NCBI RefSeq assembly: GCF_004331465.1
Contig: NZ_SJKB01000013.1
Coordinates: 62,001-126,000 of the forward strand
Direction of reading: 5' to 3'
From: Kribbella pittospori
Lineage (GTDB): Bacteria > Actinomycetota > Actinomycetes > Propionibacteriales > Kribbellaceae
Length of the DNA stretch: 64,000 bases
Under the pieces are notes generated by a model, which worked only from the letters and a program-made list of their open reading frames with translations, made no database searches and was not told the DNA's origin. Below are positions 42,407-50,107 of the stretch, one piece after another. Each line of letters opens with the position of its first letter. The first letter of the stretch is position 1. Both the position numbers and the translations under genes were made by a program.

Positions 42407-43531
42407 TTACGTCGTCTGGAGTCGCCGATCTGGAGGTGGGCGAAGCTCATGGACTGGGTTGGGCGAGTTGTCGAGCAGGATTCGCTGGTGCTGGCTGGTG
42501 ATGGCCAACTGGTAACGCTGCCGGGCCGGTCTGCCGGCCCGGAGCCAGATGCGGTGAGCTGATTCGACCTCATCCCAGAGATTGCGCGGGCCGCCTTGGG
42601 TCACGATCCCTTCGCTGAGGCGAGCCCAGGATCCGTCGAGGTGGTACGCGACAGTTGCGGCGACGGTCTGCATGACGCGCACGCCTGGCTGAGTGAGGTC
42701 GAGCCAGAAGCGGGCCGCGTTGTCGCGATAGATCGCCGCGTCGTACTCGTAGTCGCGGGTTGTCCCGTAGCTGGTGACAGCTGTCTGGAGGAGGTCAGCG
42801 ACGGGCTGCTGACCCTCCTGGTGACGCAATGGCATGAAGTAAGCCGCCTCCGGCAGGAAGGTTCCACTCGCCACCGCGCTGTCGGGATGCTTGGTGATGC
42901 GTGCAAGGCCTGCGCCCAGTGGAGTAACGATCGAGCCTGTGGGCTTGAGCTGGGCCAGCCAGGCCTGTGGGATGAAGTCCAGCCGACAGGTTGCGATGAT
43001 GTGGTCGTAAGGGCTTTCGGCGGCATACCCATCGATGCCATCGGTTGCCGCGAGCAACGGGTGGTAGCCGGCCGAGGACAGGTGCCGGCGAGCGTCGTCG
43101 ACCAACTGGGTGTCGATGTCGACGCTGACGACGTGCCCGCTAGCGAGTCGCTCGGACAGGAGTGCAGCGTTGTAGCCGGTTCCGGTGCCGATCTCGAGGA
43201 CAGCTTCATCACCGGTCAGCTCAAGAGCTTGGAGCATGGCGGCCATCAGACTGGGCGCAGTGGACGACGAGGTGATGTCGTCTCTCGTCACGAGGTGTGT
43301 GTCGGTATAGATCGTGGAAAGCCACACGTCCCCCGCGGACTCTTCGATCACCGACGGTCCATCGTCCGTGTTCTGGTAGAAGCGCGGAACGAAGAGATGG
43401 CGGGGTACCGCGGTGAACGCGGCCTGCCAGCACGGATCGACGATCGCACCGGCCGCGACGAGCGAATCGGCCATCATCGCGCGCAGCTTGATCGCTTGTT
43501 GGTCGATTGCCTGGTCACGTTGCGGGCTCAT
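42407..43531 (-). CDS. tgmC: PIMT-like methyltransferase of a graspetide cluster (tgmC-like)
   Basis: The 374-residue protein has a protein-L-isoaspartate O-methyltransferase-type domain. It shows STAPSLMAAMLQAL before the SAM site, VLEIGTGTGYNAALLSE (about 111-127), VSVDIDTQLVDDARRHL and YDHIIATCRLDFIPQAWLAQLKPTGSIVTPL. A C-terminal extension of about 150 residues is beyond the PIMT core. This is the plan of methyltransferases of ATP-grasp peptide maturase systems, which methylate an Asp so that it closes to an aspartimide. ATG overlaps the stop of the ATP-grasp gene (ATGA). Confidence 0.88.
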   Translation of the reverse strand: MSPQRDQAIDQQAIKLRAMMADSLVAAGAIVDPCWQAAFTAVPRHLFVPRFYQNTDDGPSVIEESAGDVWLSTIYTDTHLVTRDDITSSSTAPSLMAAMLQALELTGDEAVLEIGTGTGYNAALLSERLASGHVVSVDIDTQLVDDARRHLSSAGYHPLLAATDGIDGYAAESPYDHIIATCRLDFIPQAWLAQLKPTGSIVTPLGAGLARITKHPDSAVASGTFLPEAAYFMPLRHQEGQQPVADLLQTAVTSYGTTRDYEYDAAIYRDNAARFWLDLTQPGVRVMQTVAATVAYHLDGSWARLSEGIVTQGGPRNLWDEVESAHRIWLRAGRPARQRYQLAITSQHQRILLDNSPNPVHELRPPPDRRLQTT

Positions 43532-44499
43532 CGGCTGCCAGTCTCCAACATGTCGGCGATCGCCTGCGCGATCGGCGTCCGCAGCTGCGGAACGAATGCC
43601 CACTGCCCGTTCGGATTGGCTTCGAGGAATACCCAGCCGTTGGGACCGACCCGGAAGTCGAGTGCCGCGAAGGTCAAACCGAGCCGGTGCAGCAGATCGA
43701 GTACGGCGGTCCTAACAGCCGTCGGCACGTCGATGAGCCGGTAGGTGACGTTCTCGTGGTGGGCACGGATATCAAGAGGTCCGTCCGAGCAGGTCGGTTG
43801 TATCTCGGCGGCGAAGAGCCGGTCGCCGACGACGGTGAGACGTACGTCGATCCCGTCGATGAGTTCTTGGAACAGGTGGGCGGTGCTGGCGATGCTGGGG
43901 TCGCTCCAGTGCTCTTCGGCGACCTCGGAGGTGTACAGGACGCCACTTCCCGATTCGTCGTCGATGGTGACCATCGTGGCTAGAGACTTCGTGATGATCC
44001 GGCCACCGACATCGCCGGCGAAATCGCCGACTGCGGCTGGGTCATTGGTGACCAGGGTCGACGGGATTTGCAGACCGCAGCGAGAGGCGACTGCTAGCTG
44101 GTACGGCTTTACCCGGGCGTCTGCCATCGCAGCAGGATGGTTCAGCCATCTGACGCGCGGCAGGCCAGCCAGGACGCCGGGCAATCCGTGCCGTGCCTGA
44201 GAGACTACGAAGTCCTGGTCGGACGTCGCGAGGCCGCCCGGTGGGCGAAAGTCCGAGGGCCGCCGGTAGTAGATGGCCCGCACGGATCCGAGATCGATGC
44301 CACGTGGCGCACCGGTCAACGATCCGTTCCACGACAGCCCCGGGGCACCGAGGCGGGCAGTCATCGTCATGGCCGCCGGAAAGTTTCCTGGGTCGCAGCG
44401 TACGAACTGGGTTCCGCGGCTGTTCAGCTCGTTCAGGACCACGTCTGCGGTCGGGTCGTCATCGTGGGTGAGGACCAGGATCCGCGGGGGCTCAGTCAT
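43528..44499 (-). CDS. tgmB: ATP-grasp peptide maturase of a graspetide cluster (tgmB-like)
   Basis: The 323-residue ATP-grasp ligase has an N-terminal RimK/MvdC-like domain (ILVLTHDDDPTADVVLNEL, YYRRPSDFRPP), a central domain with LFQELIDGIDVRLTVVGD, and the metal-binding motif FLEANPNGQW (Glu293, Asn295). Such enzymes join Ser/Thr or Lys side chains to Asp/Glu in the precursor, making ester or amide macrocycles. It lies 14 bases after the precursor gene and overlaps the methyltransferase gene. Confidence 0.9.
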   Translation of the reverse strand: MTEPPRILVLTHDDDPTADVVLNELNSRGTQFVRCDPGNFPAAMTMTARLGAPGLSWNGSLTGAPRGIDLGSVRAIYYRRPSDFRPPGGLATSDQDFVVSQARHGLPGVLAGLPRVRWLNHPAAMADARVKPYQLAVASRCGLQIPSTLVTNDPAAVGDFAGDVGGRIITKSLATMVTIDDESGSGVLYTSEVAEEHWSDPSIASTAHLFQELIDGIDVRLTVVGDRLFAAEIQPTCSDGPLDIRAHHENVTYRLIDVPTAVRTAVLDLLHRLGLTFAALDFRVGPNGWVFLEANPNGQWAFVPQLRTPIAQAIADMLETGSR

Positions 44500-44513
44500 C
44501 GAGATGGTCCTCC

Positions 44514-44795
44514 CTACTTGTCGTCGGTCATCCAGTCGACGGTGAGAACGTCTTTGCCGTCGGACTCGTACGACGTCATCGTGGCAGCCATCGGCATCAC
44601 CTCACTGGTGGGGACTCCGCCCACCAGTCCGATCTGTCGCTGCGGGCAAAGAGTCACCTCGGGCCGCGTGAACCTGGGGCGGCCGGGTGAGTAAACGACG
44701 AACCGGAGACCGAACGGACGCCCTATCGCCTGCGGCGGGCGGCTCCCACCGGGGTCGAGCGCGCTGAGCGGGAATCGATCGTGTTCTCTCCACAT
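44514..44795 (-). CDS. tgmA: Graspetide precursor peptide (ATP-grasp-modified RiPP, tgmA-like)
   Basis: The 93-residue peptide has a leader with RPFGLRFVVYSP (26-37), the recognition-type motif of this family, and the mid-region LCPQRQIGLVGGVPTSEV. The C-terminal core (about 71-93) is dense in acceptors (T72, T74, S75, S78, T85, T90) and donors (E77, D79, D82, D87, D91, D92). That is the substrate composition needed for omega-ester macrocycles plus one aspartimide. The only cysteine (50) lies in the leader. A GAAGGAG box precedes the ATG. The predicted connectivity is unknown. Confidence 0.85.
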   Translation of the reverse strand: MWREHDRFPLSALDPGGSRPPQAIGRPFGLRFVVYSPGRPRFTRPEVTLCPQRQIGLVGGVPTSEVMPMAATMTSYESDGKDVLTVDWMTDDK

Positions 44796-44925
44796 GGTGT
44801 ACTCCTTCGAACGGTTCGGTGAGCTGCCTTCAGGGACAAATGGCCGGGCGTCGCAGGGAAGGTGATTGGTCTCGGCGGACGGACGCAGACGCAGGGGTCG
44901 GTACGCCCGCCCACCGGGCTCTGGC

Positions 44926-44939
44926 GGAGCTTGAGCTCC
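44926..44939. repeat. Perfect inverted repeat upstream of tgmA
   Basis: GGAGCT-TG-AGCTCC is a 6-2-6 perfect dyad between the 115-residue gene and tgmA. It could be an operator or part of a processing hairpin controlling the high level of precursor transcript relative to upstream genes. Tentative. Confidence 0.35.
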
Positions 44940-44963
44940 AGGTACTTCCGCGGGGGACTGGGA

Positions 44964-45311
44964 TCAACGCGGGTCTGCGAGGGTTAGTGCAGGTGACGCG
45001 CTCGCTGCCACCGCATGGGCATGCGTCTCGCGATGCAGGCGTTGCACCTTTGTCTCGCTGTCGCCGACTGCGCTCAGATGTGCCTGGGCCAGCACGATGA
45101 CCGCGGGAATTTTGCGCCGCTTCACGGTCTTGATGAGTTTGTCGAAGGCGGCTGGATCGGTGTGCAGGTGCTCCACGAACACCTTTTGCAAGAAGAATCC
45201 TTGCTGCCCGGCGAGAGTGGCGAGACGTTCCTCTGCTTGGACGAGTTGATCGCGAGTCATGGACCGGTAGTGCCGCAGGTACCCGACCGCGGGTGTGAGT
45301 GGGTCCGTCAT
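44964..45311 (-). CDS. Small resolvase-fold-like protein, catalytically inactive, first gene of the graspetide operon
   Basis: The 115-residue protein reads like the N-terminal domain of serine recombinases (GYLRHYRSM, ERLATLAGQQGFFLQKVFVEHLHTDPAAFDKLIKTVKRR, IPAVIVLAQAHLS). It has no catalytic Ser-Arg arrangement and no DNA-binding domain. Similar stand-alone domains are common beside XRE regulators in actinobacteria. It points the same way as tgmABC and shares the regulated promoter region with the divergent XRE gene. Function unknown. Confidence 0.6.
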   Translation of the reverse strand: MTDPLTPAVGYLRHYRSMTRDQLVQAEERLATLAGQQGFFLQKVFVEHLHTDPAAFDKLIKTVKRRKIPAVIVLAQAHLSAVGDSETKVQRLHRETHAHAVAASASPALTLADPR

Positions 45312-45443
45312 GTCAGCCCTCCTCGGTCATGGCGAGTGACTCTGTGCACGGTCGCTGGTCACTCCACGGTGGCGCCGCAGGAGGCGGAGCCCAACCAGCG
45401 ATCGCGCTGTGTAGTCAATTATCAACATCGTGCGCAGGAGGAA

Positions 45444-45462
45444 GTTGCACACTTCGTGCAAC
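45444..45462. promoter_or_regulatory. Candidate XRE operator in the divergent graspetide promoter
   Basis: GTTGCACACTTCGTGCAAC is a perfect 7-bp inverted repeat with a 5-bp spacer, located 47 bases upstream of the XRE gene and about 130 bases upstream of the 115-residue gene on the other strand. Its position suits binding by the adjacent regulator and control of both transcripts. Confidence 0.6.
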
Positions 45463-45508
45463 CGGCACGTCACTCGGCGAGCACGAACGCCAGGACGCCG
45501 GTAACGTC

Positions 45509-46777
45509 ATGTCTGTCATCGCTTCTCGTTCCGGACCGGAGAACACGGCATTGTCGTCAGATCGCAGCCTCAGCACCGGTGGTCGCATCGCGGCGTATCG
45601 GCGCCTGAATCGCCTGACCCAGCGAGGCTTGGCGGCCCGAGCAAATGTTTCTCATAGCCTGCTGACCAAGGTTGAGACCGGCTCCAGACCCGCCTCGCAG
45701 GCATTTCTCGCCGCATGTGCACGGGCGATGTCGATCCCGGTCACCCATCTGACCGGTCAGCCGTTCATCGAGGAGCAGACCGAGGACCGGCTCGCGGGTC
45801 CGCTCACCGACTTGCGGGCCTCACTGGAGAACTTTGACCTAATCCTCGATGACCTGCCGGTGAGATCGCTCGCCGAGATCCGGCCCGACGTGCACGAGGT
45901 GGTCCTAGCTCGCCGCGACGCGAAGTACTCGCAAATTCTGGGTCGAGCGCCAGCCTTGATCGACGAGTTGGTCCAGCAGTCGCAGACGCTGATCGGTCGT
46001 GATAGCGAGCAAGCTCACCACCTTCTGGTTCAGGTGTACCGTGCGGCTGCCGACGTTGCCTATGGCCTTGGACTGGTCGACCTCGTCTCCCTGTTGCTCA
46101 CCCGCATGGACTTCTCCGCCTCCCGTTGTGGCGATCCCTACCAAGTTGCCACATACCGCTACATGCGTGCCTACTCGACCTTCACCACTGGCCGCCACGA
46201 AGTAGGCCGGAAGATCATCCAGGCCGCGCTCGACGATATCGATACCGGTATCCGTGCTACCGATCCGGTCGCGGTGTGCGCGGCGGGCAATCTCCGTTTA
46301 CGCGCTTCGATCCTGGCCACACGCCAGGGTGACGCCGACACCGCCCGCGGTGAACTTGCCGAGGCCAAGCAACTGGCGGACGTGCTCGGCCGAGAGGTCA
46401 ATGGCAGCGATCTGGCCACCGGCTACGCAGGCGCCATGTCGTTCGGTGCCACCAACGTCGCCATCCACGCGGCAGCGGTCGAAATGGAACTCGGCAACCA
46501 CGGCAGAGCCATCAGACTTGCCGGGCAGGTGCACGTGCCGGAGGACTATCCGCCAGACCGGATCGGACACCATCACATTGACACTGCTCGCGCGCAGTTA
46601 TGGACGGGCGACAACGCCGGCGCCATGACATCGCTGTTCAAGGCCAGGCAGGTCGCACCACAGAAGGCCAGATATCACCCCAGCGTTCGTGAGACTATCG
46701 CCGGCGTCGTCCACGCAAGCCGCCATCTGCCCGACACCCTGATCGGCTATGCCAACTGGGTCGGCGTACAACTCTGA
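45509..46777 (+). CDS. XRE family regulator with TPR-like C-terminal domain
   Basis: The 422-residue protein has a helix-turn-helix at about 24-80 (GGRIAAYRRLNRLTQRGLAARANVSHSLLTKVETGSRPAS). A long all-helical region with TPR-like repeats follows, of the type that binds small peptides or metabolites. Divergent from the graspetide operon and followed by a flavoprotein gene, it is the likely local regulator. ATG 45509 gives the usual N-terminus; the upstream open frame crosses the promoter and is not used. Confidence 0.85.
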   Translation: MSVIASRSGPENTALSSDRSLSTGGRIAAYRRLNRLTQRGLAARANVSHSLLTKVETGSRPASQAFLAACARAMSIPVTHLTGQPFIEEQTEDRLAGPLTDLRASLENFDLILDDLPVRSLAEIRPDVHEVVLARRDAKYSQILGRAPALIDELVQQSQTLIGRDSEQAHHLLVQVYRAAADVAYGLGLVDLVSLLLTRMDFSASRCGDPYQVATYRYMRAYSTFTTGRHEVGRKIIQAALDDIDTGIRATDPVAVCAAGNLRLRASILATRQGDADTARGELAEAKQLADVLGREVNGSDLATGYAGAMSFGATNVAIHAAAVEMELGNHGRAIRLAGQVHVPEDYPPDRIGHHHIDTARAQLWTGDNAGAMTSLFKARQVAPQKARYHPSVRETIAGVVHASRHLPDTLIGYANWVGVQL

Positions 46778-46853
46778 ATCCGCGTCGGGCCGCAGCCGCC
46801 ACTTCATGGGCAGGCCGACTTCTCTGTAACAGTACCCAGCGCAGGAGTTCCTC

Positions 46854-47423
46854 GTGAGCAAACGCACCCTCATACTTGTCGCCTGCGGCGCTCCGCTCGC
46901 ATCGCGCCTGGCAGATGGTGTAAGAGCGGCCCGTGAACGGGACTGGGACCCCTATGTCGTCCCGACCGACGCTGCGATGCCATGGCTGGAGGAACAGGAC
47001 CTCGCCGACGTCCCAGTCATCGTCGGCAACCGGAGGCCTCACGAGCCAAGGCGGACGCCCACGGCTGATGCCGTAGCCGTGGTGCCGGCGACATTCCATA
47101 CCCTCAATGCGTGGGCGACCGGAAACGCCTCCACCTATCCGCTCACGACGTTGTGTGCGGCTCTGGGCTCGCGTACCCCCACAGTTGCTGTGCCGTACGC
47201 CAGTCATGAACTAACCAACCATCCTGCTTGGCCCGCCTCACTCGCCGTGCTTCGTCATGCGGGCGTGCGGGTCGTCGATCCGCACGATGGTTCGTCCGGA
47301 TCGTTGGAACCCGTGACGGCCGGAACTGGCTCCAAACTGGTCGATGGGTTCCGCTGGGACTGGGTGTTCGAACAGATTGCCCTCGCAATCAGAGGCGGCC
47401 ACGCTGGTCGCGAGAGCGAATGA
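46854..47423 (+). CDS. HFCD-family flavoprotein (phosphopantothenoylcysteine decarboxylase-like)
   Basis: The 189-residue protein has an N-terminal LVACGAPLASRLADGVRAARERDWDPYVVPT segment and VVPATFHTLNAWATGNASTYPLTTL, which fits the FMN-binding HFCD fold. In lanthipeptide and related clusters this family decarboxylates C-terminal cysteines; the precursor here has no C-terminal cysteine, so another role is likely. XRE plus flavoprotein pairs are widespread in actinobacteria, so a link to tgmABC is not assured. Start GTG at 46854 after AGGAG. Confidence 0.75.
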   Translation: MSKRTLILVACGAPLASRLADGVRAARERDWDPYVVPTDAAMPWLEEQDLADVPVIVGNRRPHEPRRTPTADAVAVVPATFHTLNAWATGNASTYPLTTLCAALGSRTPTVAVPYASHELTNHPAWPASLAVLRHAGVRVVDPHDGSSGSLEPVTAGTGSKLVDGFRWDWVFEQIALAIRGGHAGRESE

Positions 47424-47429
47424 CGTCAG

Positions 47430-49304
47430 TCACTCACGTGCTATCACAGGATGTGCCGGGACCCAGATCGTGAAGACTGATCCGTTGCCGGGGCTGCTCG
47501 TCACGGTGATGCGGCCGCCGTGGGCTTCGGCGAGGTGTTTGGTGATCGCGAGGCCCAGGCCGCTGCCGCCGGTGGTTCGGTTGCGGGACTGCTCGGCGCG
47601 GTAGAACCGGTCGAACAGGTGGGGTAGGTGCTCGTCCGCGATCCCGGTGCCGTTGTCGGTGACGGTCAGGTTGTAGCCGTCGGCGACACGTCGTACGCCG
47701 AGCACGACCTGGCCGCCGGTTGGCGTGAAGCGGATCGCGTTCGAGACCAGGTTGCCGAGGGCCTGGCGGATCCGGGCGCTGTCGACGGAGGCCGGAGCAG
47801 AGTCGGGTACGGCGGCCGTCAGCGATACGCCGGCGGTCTCGGCGGCCGGTCGATGCGCCGACACCACCTGCTGCGCCAGCTCGGACAGGTCCCGCGGAGC
47901 GCGATGGAGCCGGAGCATGCCGGCGTCCGCGAGCGCGAGGTCCTGCAGGTCGGCGACCAGGTGCTCGAGCAACCCGGTCTCCTCCAGCAACGACGTCACC
48001 AGCTCACGATCCAGCGGTACGACGCCGTCTTCGGACGCGACCAGATAGCCCTTGATGTTGGCCAGTGGGGTCCGCAGTTCATGCGCGACATCGCTGACCA
48101 TCGCCTTGCGCTGATGGTCGTGCTGCTGGATCGACTCCGCCATCGCGTTGAACGCATGGCCGAGCCGGGCCACCTCGTCCTTCCCGGTCACTGGCACCCG
48201 GGCCGCGTGGTCGCCGTTCCGCATCCGCTGGGCCGCGCCGGTCAGCGCCACGATCGGACGGACCAGCCGGCGCCCGGCGAAGATCATCACCAACGCTGCG
48301 ATCAGCAGTACGCCGAGCGCGGTCGCCGCGGTCCGCAGCATGCCCTCTCCGGAGAACACGTTGAACGTGCTCTTCGCACCCAGGTACAGCTTGGCCTCCG
48401 GAGCGACGTACGGCGTCAGCGCCTGCGACCGGGCCTCCGTGGTGCAGGCGACGAACGAATCGGTCACCTCGGTCTTGTCGTTCGGCAGCACCATCCGCAG
48501 GCCGCCTTCGGTGGCGACCTTGTACGTCTGGCCGGCCTTGCCCAGGCATTCGGTTGCCCGGCGCACCTCGTCGTCGTTGACCACCTTGGCCTTCGCGCTC
48601 GGCGCGTTCAGCCCGGCCGGCACACACTTGTCGGTGGCTTCCTGGCCGGGCTTCGCGAACTGCATCACGCTGACGCCCTCGGCCGACTTGCTCGACTCGA
48701 TCATCACCTGCGGCGTAGCGCCCGTCCGCGCCACGGAGGCGGGCTTCCCCTCCGCCCGGTAGCAGGCGGCGGCTTGGTCGGCGAGTTGCTCCCGCTCGCG
48801 CCGTTCGTCGTCGGTCAGACCCCAGCCGAAGTACAGCGGCGGCAGCGGCGCAACCGCCGCCGCCGTGATCTTCTGGGTCGCGTTCGCCGCGACGGCCTTG
48901 CGCAGGCCGTACACGCTCATCGTCCCGCTGAAACCGCCGCCCTGCGCCCGCGCGTCGATGGTTGCCGCGGGCACCGAGGGGAGCTCGGGCCCGGCGCCGA
49001 GCATCCGGGCCGAGTCCGCGATCACGGTGCCGTCCGGCTCGGTCAGGGCGACCCGCCGTCCGAACTGGTCGGCGAGCCGGTGGACCTCCTTGTCGACGCC
49101 GGCCCAGGTCGGGTGGTCGGCGGCGTACTCGGACAGCGTGTTGAAGACCTCGCCGTCGACCTGCAGCTGGCCGGTGTTCGCATCGATCTCGCCCTGGAGC
49201 TTCTCCGAGGTGCTGTAGGTGGCAAGCACCGCGGTCGCGATCACCGCGCCGAGCGCGACCGCGAGCGACAGGCCGAGGAAGCGGACCAGCACACTACGAC
49301 GCAT
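47430..49304 (-). CDS. Membrane sensor histidine kinase with large extracellular domain
   Basis: The 624-residue kinase has a first membrane helix at 9-30 and a large extracellular region (about 31-320, with cysteines 181, 227, 253 and 287). A second helix at 322-343 and a HAMP domain follow. The HisKA has the phospho-His at 408 (VSDVAHELRTP), and the HATPase has the N box (LVSNAIRFTP), DNGTGI and GGSGLGLAITKHL. The extracellular motif CLGKAGQTYKV recalls the lipoprotein encoded by the divergent operon. Its start overlaps the response regulator gene by 11 bases. Confidence 0.92.
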   Translation of the reverse strand: MRRSVLVRFLGLSLAVALGAVIATAVLATYSTSEKLQGEIDANTGQLQVDGEVFNTLSEYAADHPTWAGVDKEVHRLADQFGRRVALTEPDGTVIADSARMLGAGPELPSVPAATIDARAQGGGFSGTMSVYGLRKAVAANATQKITAAAVAPLPPLYFGWGLTDDERREREQLADQAAACYRAEGKPASVARTGATPQVMIESSKSAEGVSVMQFAKPGQEATDKCVPAGLNAPSAKAKVVNDDEVRRATECLGKAGQTYKVATEGGLRMVLPNDKTEVTDSFVACTTEARSQALTPYVAPEAKLYLGAKSTFNVFSGEGMLRTAATALGVLLIAALVMIFAGRRLVRPIVALTGAAQRMRNGDHAARVPVTGKDEVARLGHAFNAMAESIQQHDHQRKAMVSDVAHELRTPLANIKGYLVASEDGVVPLDRELVTSLLEETGLLEHLVADLQDLALADAGMLRLHRAPRDLSELAQQVVSAHRPAAETAGVSLTAAVPDSAPASVDSARIRQALGNLVSNAIRFTPTGGQVVLGVRRVADGYNLTVTDNGTGIADEHLPHLFDRFYRAEQSRNRTTGGSGLGLAITKHLAEAHGGRITVTSSPGNGSVFTIWVPAHPVIARE

Positions 49305-49995
49305 CCGACGTCACCACCTTGTCCGCCAGCTTGTAGCCCACGCCGTACACGGTCTTCAGGTACGCCGGTGTGCCGGGCAACGGCTCGACCTTCTTGCGCA
49401 GGTTCATCACGTGAACGTCGATGGTCCGGTCGAAGACGTAGTGGTCGAACCCGAACGCATGCTCCAGCAACTGCTGCCGGGAGAACGCCCGTCCGGGCGA
49501 GGCTGCCAGGCAGGCCAGGATCTTGAACTCGGCCGGAGTCACGTCGAGCAGGCGGCCGGCCAGCCGGACCTCGTGCCGGATCGGGTCGATCTCCAGCTCG
49601 CCGACGCGGTACACCTCACCCTCGGCCTTGCTCCTGGTGCGCCGCAGTACGGTCCGCACCCGGGCCACCAGCTCGCGCGGGTTGTACGGCTTGGTCAGGT
49701 AATCGTCCGCGCCGAGGTCCAGGCCGAGCAGCAGGTCGTCCTCGGTGGACCGCGCGGTCAGCATGATGATCGGTACGTCGCCGTCCGCCCGTAGTACCCG
49801 GCAGACGTCGAGGCCGTCGACCTTCGGCATCATCACGTCGAGCACCAGCAGGTCAGGGCTGCGCCGGCGGGCCTCGTCGATCGCGGCCCGTCCGTCGTGC
49901 ACGACGACGGTCAGGTGCCCCTCCCGCTCGAGATACCGCCGGATCAGCTCCGCCTGCTTCAGGTCGTCTTCGGCGACGAGAATCCGCGCTGGCAT
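49294..49995 (-). CDS. OmpR/PhoB family response regulator
   Basis: The 233-residue protein has a receiver domain (acidic pair 10-11, phospho-acceptor Asp53 in LVLDVMMPKVDG, Lys in LTKPYNPRE) and an OmpR-type winged helix (EFKILACLAASPGRAFSRQQLLEHAFG, TIDVHVMNLRKKVE). ATG 49995 is chosen over an upstream GTG/ATG extension. It works with the kinase just downstream and probably activates the divergent efflux operon. Confidence 0.92.
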   Translation of the reverse strand: MPARILVAEDDLKQAELIRRYLEREGHLTVVVHDGRAAIDEARRRSPDLLVLDVMMPKVDGLDVCRVLRADGDVPIIMLTARSTEDDLLLGLDLGADDYLTKPYNPRELVARVRTVLRRTRSKAEGEVYRVGELEIDPIRHEVRLAGRLLDVTPAEFKILACLAASPGRAFSRQQLLEHAFGFDHYVFDRTIDVHVMNLRKKVEPLPGTPAYLKTVYGVGYKLADKVVTSDAS

Positions 49996-50065
49996 GGCTT
50001 CAATGTGAACCAGATTCATGAGAATCCGATGAAGATCGACTGAGAGCATCGGGTGCAAACGGCTC

Positions 50066-50082
50066 CTTCACAGGTTCTTCAC
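50066..50082. promoter_or_regulatory. Candidate response-regulator box
   Basis: CTTCAC occurs at 50066-50071 and again at 50077-50082, exactly 11 bases apart, one helical turn. This is the direct-repeat format recognised by OmpR-type regulators. The box lies 25 bases upstream of the lipoprotein gene. Confidence 0.5.
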
Positions 50083-50107
50083 GGCCCCGACGGCACGCTC
50101 CAGCCCT

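Noticed and set aside
45299..45508. N-terminal extension of the XRE regulator
   Set aside because: The extension crosses the inverted-repeat operator and has no similarity to the family; ATG 45509 gives the normal start.
46854..47423. LanD-type cysteine decarboxylase for the RiPP
   Set aside because: The precursor has no C-terminal cysteine, so AviCys-type chemistry is not supported.
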